A stretch of DNA of 38,175 bases from Candidatus Obscuribacterales bacterium (GTDB lineage: Bacteria > Cyanobacteriota > Vampirovibrionia > Obscuribacterales > Obscuribacteraceae), in assembly GCA_021732565.1 (NCBI GenBank), contig JAKFUT010000110.1, forward strand, positions 1 through 38,175, in the 5' to 3' direction. The position numbers were made by a program, and so were the translations under genes. Below the pieces are notes generated by a model. The model was given only the letters and a program-made list of their open reading frames with translations, did no database searches and was not told the origin of the DNA. Positions 35,344-38,175 of this stretch are shown here, piece by piece. Every line of letters begins with the position of its first letter. Position 1 is the stretch's first letter.

Positions 35344-35862
35344 TTACGCCTTCTCACTACGAGGCTGAGCGATCGCGCGAGCGATCGTCACAATGTTCAG
35401 GCCTGACCATCGCTTCTCAACGTCAGCGGCCAATCGAAGAGTGTATTCACAATAGCGATTCCACTTGGATGAATCCATCCAAGTGGCGTCCAGTAAATTG
35501 CTGACCTTATCGTACAGCTTGAACAGACGCACTTCCTCGCTACGGTTCCATACCTCAACCATCTCATGGTCGGACGAGTCGAACGTCATAGCTTCTACCA
35601 GCGCGCGAACCTCTGGACTGGTCTGGAGGACGTAAGTCGTATCTTCGAGAATATCGTGAAATAGCAGAGTCTGGTACCCCAAGAGCCGTTGCTCCTCGGG
35701 CAGCGCGGTTTCCGCCAGAACGGTCATGGCGCACCAGATGGGGTGAATGGCGTACGGCGTGGTGCCGTCCCATTTGCGAAAGGCCTTCCCCGGTTTGGCG
35801 GGATACTTGCCATGCGCGTCCAGAGTCGCGTTCACGCTCGTAGCCAGATTCGAGTAGGACAT
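35344..35862 (-). CDS. HD-domain hydrolase, MESH1/SpoT-hydrolase-like (172 aa)
   Basis: The metal-binding pattern is present: His40 in YAIHPIWCAM, HD at 69-70 with a following ED at 73-74 (LLFHDILEDT), and a late Asp118 in KLYDKVSNLLD. The spacing H...HDxxED...D resembles the small HD hydrolases related to the hydrolase half of RelA/SpoT (MESH1 type), which cut (p)ppGpp. Relatives act on other nucleotides, so the substrate is open. The start at 35862 is chosen over an ATG at 35931 because the latter overlaps the hairpin at 35909-35949 and has no ribosome site. Confidence 0.8.
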   Translation of the reverse strand: MSYSNLATSVNATLDAHGKYPAKPGKAFRKWDGTTPYAIHPIWCAMTVLAETALPEEQRLLGYQTLLFHDILEDTTYVLQTSPEVRALVEAMTFDSSDHEMVEVWNRSEEVRLFKLYDKVSNLLDATWMDSSKWNRYCEYTLRLAADVEKRWSGLNIVTIARAIAQPRSEKA

Positions 35863-35908
35863 GCGGGTGTTTCCAATTTGCTGCCGGTGCCTCTTCCGAA
35901 AAAGCCGA

Positions 35909-35949
35909 AGCTCCTCGAACGGCTCATACAAAGAGTCGTTCGAGGAGCT
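35909..35949. terminator. Perfect 13-bp hairpin
   Basis: AGCTCCTCGAACG (35909-35921) pairs perfectly with CGTTCGAGGAGCT (35937-35949) around 15 bases. It lies between the Cys-rich gene (stop 36082) and the HD gene (start 35862). Confidence 0.55.
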
Positions 35950-36036
35950 CAGCAGCGCTAGCTTCTTCGGAAATACATGTCGAATTTGTTCGAGTTTCGG
36001 ACTTGCCGAAACCGAATAGCACGGTGCATTTGCACG

Positions 36037-36075
36037 AATGAAAGCAGAGGAGCAGCTCGGCTCCTCTACTTCATT
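36037..36075. terminator. Hairpin after the Cys-rich gene
   Basis: AGAGGAGC (36046-36053) pairs with GCTCCTCT (36060-36067). Outside, AATGA and TCATT extend the stem across a 3-4 base bulge. It lies just beyond the minus-strand stop at 36082, so it is a likely terminator. Confidence 0.6.
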
Positions 36076-36081
36076 GGGAAC

Positions 36082-36528
36082 TTATTCATCCTCGTATTTG
36101 CTCAGGTTACACTGCAGCTCTACTCCCTGGTTGGGGGCGCACTTCATACAGAAAATCCTCGTGCACGATGAGTGGTTTTCAGCGCAAGACACGCGAACCA
36201 TCGAGGGCGAGCAGAGCCCGTTGATCTCATCCATTCGACTATTAGGCCACCGAGCGCACTTGTTCCCACTGGTAGAATCAGCTCCGGTGAATTCCACTGT
36301 CTGTCCACATTGCAAGCAGCCAACAATGAAGCCGGCCGCTCTCTCGCAGACTGCCACATGGAACAGAAGCGCGTTCAAGCGGCTCCCGAGTTCACGGCAG
36401 CGCTCCGCAACAGACTTACGCTCAGACAGTGTATGCGAGTTCAACTGGTGAAGCCTCTTCCTCAATTCAACGAGCCCGTCAATAGACGGGAGTTCCGCAA
36501 GTCGATCGAGAATCTCTAATTCCGTCAT
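36082..36528 (-). CDS. Cysteine-rich, probably metal-binding protein (148 aa)
   Basis: The first 55 residues form a helical, possibly coiled, region. The rest carries Cys pairs CLQC and, near the end, CTRIFCMKC, with further single Cys residues, a pattern expected of a zinc-binding fold. There is no signal peptide or membrane segment, so it is probably cytoplasmic. The ATG at 36528 follows GAGGG by 8 bases. I do not recognise a family. Confidence 0.7.
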   Translation of the reverse strand: MTELEILDRLAELPSIDGLVELRKRLHQLNSHTLSERKSVAERCRELGSRLNALLFHVAVCERAAGFIVGCLQCGQTVEFTGADSTSGNKCARWPNSRMDEINGLCSPSMVRVSCAENHSSCTRIFCMKCAPNQGVELQCNLSKYEDE

Positions 36529-36916
36529 GATAGGTCCCTCTTGAAGGGTTGTCTTTGCAATGCGAACTGGTTAGCGGGCTGAGCTCAATACCTGTCAATT
36601 TCCGTGCTGGTTCCAATAGGAATGGCATTCAAACTAACTCGCCGGCGAGGATAAGAAAAGTAGTTCACCCGAGGTCGAACAGTAAAATCACCACTGTGCG
36701 GAAGAACATTCATTGCGCTGCACATAGTGATTCGTTGCGTCGTGGGCACAGATTCAAGCCCTTGCTGCGCCCGACACTTCCAAACAATAAATAGTTCGGC
36801 AATCCGCTGCACATAACTATGAGGTCCAAACCGAAATGGAAAGGCGCCTGTCACGGGCGTTGGTGAAGTTGAGGTGAAGGAGCAGGCTGGTGCCGAAATT
36901 TCCTCCTCAGCAAGAT
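36529..36916. other. Intergenic region, no firm gene
   Basis: An 89-codon minus frame at 36585-36854 (MTGAFPFRFGPHSYVQRIAE...) is open, but has no ribosome site and shows only weak protein-like character. It may be a remnant. Otherwise nothing is recognised. Confidence 0.35.
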
Positions 36917-37771
36917 TTACTCCTTGCGATAGTTTTCACCACAACTCGGCTCAGTAGAATTAGTGTACAGGCGTCGTGCCAGATAACTGCGATACGTAGC
37001 CGTCCGCTCCGATGGTGCAAAAGGATACTTGGGACAAAATTCCTCATCCACCATCTGTTGAATGCGAGCCATTGTAGCGCCGTCCTTATAAAGCCGATCC
37101 GCCAGAAAAGCTTCATCAATGCACTCACTACACGTGGAACCATGCTCATCGGTGTCTGTGAAACAATCGAGCAAAGTCTTGTGGTGTTCCGTCAGGTCAC
37201 AGCCACAATAACAGAATAGTCTCTCGAGAACATCCGGACGTTTTTTTGCAATCTCGTAAGAGACCGGAACCATGGGTTTGTCTTGCCAATGCTCCGTGCG
37301 AAAACGCTTGGGATCAAGCACCTTTGCGGCTAGCGCCTCCTTATGTGCGGTCTCGGAAGAACTTTGTCGTCGCTCTTTCTCCGGCACGCGGCGAAGCTCA
37401 TTAGCTGAAGAATCACCCCCGGATTGCGCCAGTTCCTTCGAATCTGCCACTACTTTCTCGGCAGCATCTTTTTTGGAGGTCGCTCCTCCAACGAACGGGT
37501 TTGGTCCATGAGGCTTGGGATGACTCTCGGCCTCCTTAGTCGTAGAGGGAGTATTCTCCACAGTTCCGGTGGCCGGAGCATCACTCTTTTCCGGTGCCGT
37601 CCAGACAACCCGGGAGGAGTTGCTACTCTGTCGCGGGGTACAAGCCGTCATACTCGTCGCGACACAACTTGCGATCAACAGGTACCCTGCGATCCCAAAG
37701 CAAGGGCCGAGCAACTCGCGAATGACTCCAGAAAAATTCACCTCTGCACTATCGAATTGTTTCTCTTGCAT
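36917..37771 (-). CDS. PCYCGC-motif lipoprotein (284 aa)
   Basis: A signal segment at residues 22-41 leads to the lipobox MTAC, with Cys44 as the lipidation site. A long Ser/Glu/Lys-rich linker follows. The C-terminal domain at about residues 165-275 matches the PCYCGC family: VSYEIAKKRPDVLERLFCYCGC (186-191 for the core), then HHKTLLDCF and CSEC at 214-217. Here the first Pro of PCYCGC is replaced by Phe. The Cys cluster suggests metal binding, but the family's job is unknown. The protein should sit at the outer face of a membrane. A paralogue lies directly upstream with a 44-base gap. Confidence 0.82.
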   Translation of the reverse strand: MQEKQFDSAEVNFSGVIRELLGPCFGIAGYLLIASCVATSMTACTPRQSSNSSRVVWTAPEKSDAPATGTVENTPSTTKEAESHPKPHGPNPFVGGATSKKDAAEKVVADSKELAQSGGDSSANELRRVPEKERRQSSSETAHKEALAAKVLDPKRFRTEHWQDKPMVPVSYEIAKKRPDVLERLFCYCGCDLTEHHKTLLDCFTDTDEHGSTCSECIDEAFLADRLYKDGATMARIQQMVDEEFCPKYPFAPSERTATYRSYLARRLYTNSTEPSCGENYRKE

Positions 37772-37815
37772 TAGCTACCTGACCGAAATTTCTAGCGACA
37801 CTTCAAATAACAGGC

Positions 37816-38175
37816 TCAATCGGCAACCTGTTTTTCGTTCTTCTTTTCGCCATCGCTCTTCTTAGCGCCGTCGTCCTTCTTCGCGTCGTCTTTGTGATCA
37901 CCGGCACAACACTTGGGGACTTCTTTCCCTGGTTTGAGTTTGGGCACCCATTTCTTCTCCTCGGTACCCGGGGTTGCAGGTCCGGCGGTCCCATCTCCAA
38001 ATTTCACATTGCTCGCCTTCGAGGCGGCACCGCTGTCTGTTTTAGGTCCATAAAGCCGGTTGGCTTTGTATTTTATATACGTCGGGCTCTCTTCTTCAAA
38101 CGGATAATTTCGGGAATAGGTTTCATCAATGATTTTTTGAATCTCCGACTCAGCCGTATTATCGCGAGCTAGCTT
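37816..38175 (-). CDS. Second PCYCGC-family paralogue (N-terminus outside window)
   Basis: The frame is open to the right edge, so only the C-terminal 119 residues are visible. IQKIIDETYSRNYPFEEESPTYIKY-type sequence aligns with the end of the neighbouring PCYCGC lipoprotein (IQQMVDEEFCPKYPFAPSER, then RSYLARRLY). The Cys core itself would lie outside the window. The visible part lacks the Cys of DEEFC (Ser-Arg in its place). It adds a 70-residue tail with a CC pair and a very Lys/Asp-rich end (HKDDAKKDDGAKK). The gene pair looks like a tandem duplication. The stop is a TGA. Confidence 0.72.
   Translation of the reverse strand, partial: KLARDNTAESEIQKIIDETYSRNYPFEEESPTYIKYKANRLYGPKTDSGAASKASNVKFGDGTAGPATPGTEEKKWVPKLKPGKEVPKCCAGDHKDDAKKDDGAKKSDGEKKNEKQVAD

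Overview
The window looks like chromosomal DNA of a bacterium with an outer membrane. It carries a TolC-type outer-membrane efflux protein, two RND pumps, an OmpA-family peptidoglycan-binding protein and several signal-peptide or lipobox proteins. Most of the rest is poorly characterised. The large number of lineage-specific hypotheticals, with LysM, metallo-beta-lactamase-fold, double-Lrp and PCYCGC-motif proteins, would fit an under-sampled group such as Melainabacteria/Obscuribacterales-like or Planctomycetes-like bacteria. That placement is a guess; no rRNA or other marker gene is present. No tRNA, CRISPR array, integrase or insertion sequence was seen.

Layout. (1) 1-8.3 kb, minus strand: an efflux operon read as TolC-like channel, RND pump, then a second RND pump cut by the left edge. 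The two pumps are paralogues, but the complete one has about 106 extra residues in its second periplasmic half. No membrane-fusion gene is in the window. (2) 8.5-10.6 kb: a lipoprotein and an OmpA-domain protein. (3) 10.9-14.3 kb: GC-richer genes (a polytopic membrane protein, a ChaN/Tiki-like protein, a zinc-ribbon protein) bordered by long hairpins. (4) 15-18.2 kb: a double-length Lrp/AsnC regulator, a cluster of TTGTGAAC motifs upstream of it, and an unknown gene broken by two apparent one-base deletions. (5) 18.2-20.6 kb: two coupled large unknown proteins. (6) 20.7-23.4 kb, minus: a thioredoxin-like gene interrupted in frame by a TGA directly after a cysteine codon, followed by a hairpin in the right place for a bacterial SECIS (a strong selenoprotein candidate), a tail-anchored protein and two small unknown genes. 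(7) 23.5-28 kb: an MBL-fold hydrolase, a LysM protein without a signal peptide, and a tandem-repeat protein whose third repeat has slipped out of frame. (8) 28.3-36.5 kb: GC-richer genes again (APC-superfamily permease, DCC/DUF393 protein, coiled-coil membrane proteins, PlsC-type acyltransferase, HD hydrolase, Cys-rich protein), several followed by long, nearly perfect hairpins. (9) 36.9 kb to the end: two PCYCGC-family paralogues in tandem, the second cut by the right edge.

Two cross-cutting points. First, at least four loci show a reading-frame slip equivalent to one missing base, three or four of them at a short homopolymer. This suggests either consensus errors from long-read sequencing or real gene decay, and raw reads would decide. 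Second, the most interesting biology is the candidate selenocysteine protein at 20697-21635, which a standard gene caller would split into two ORFs.
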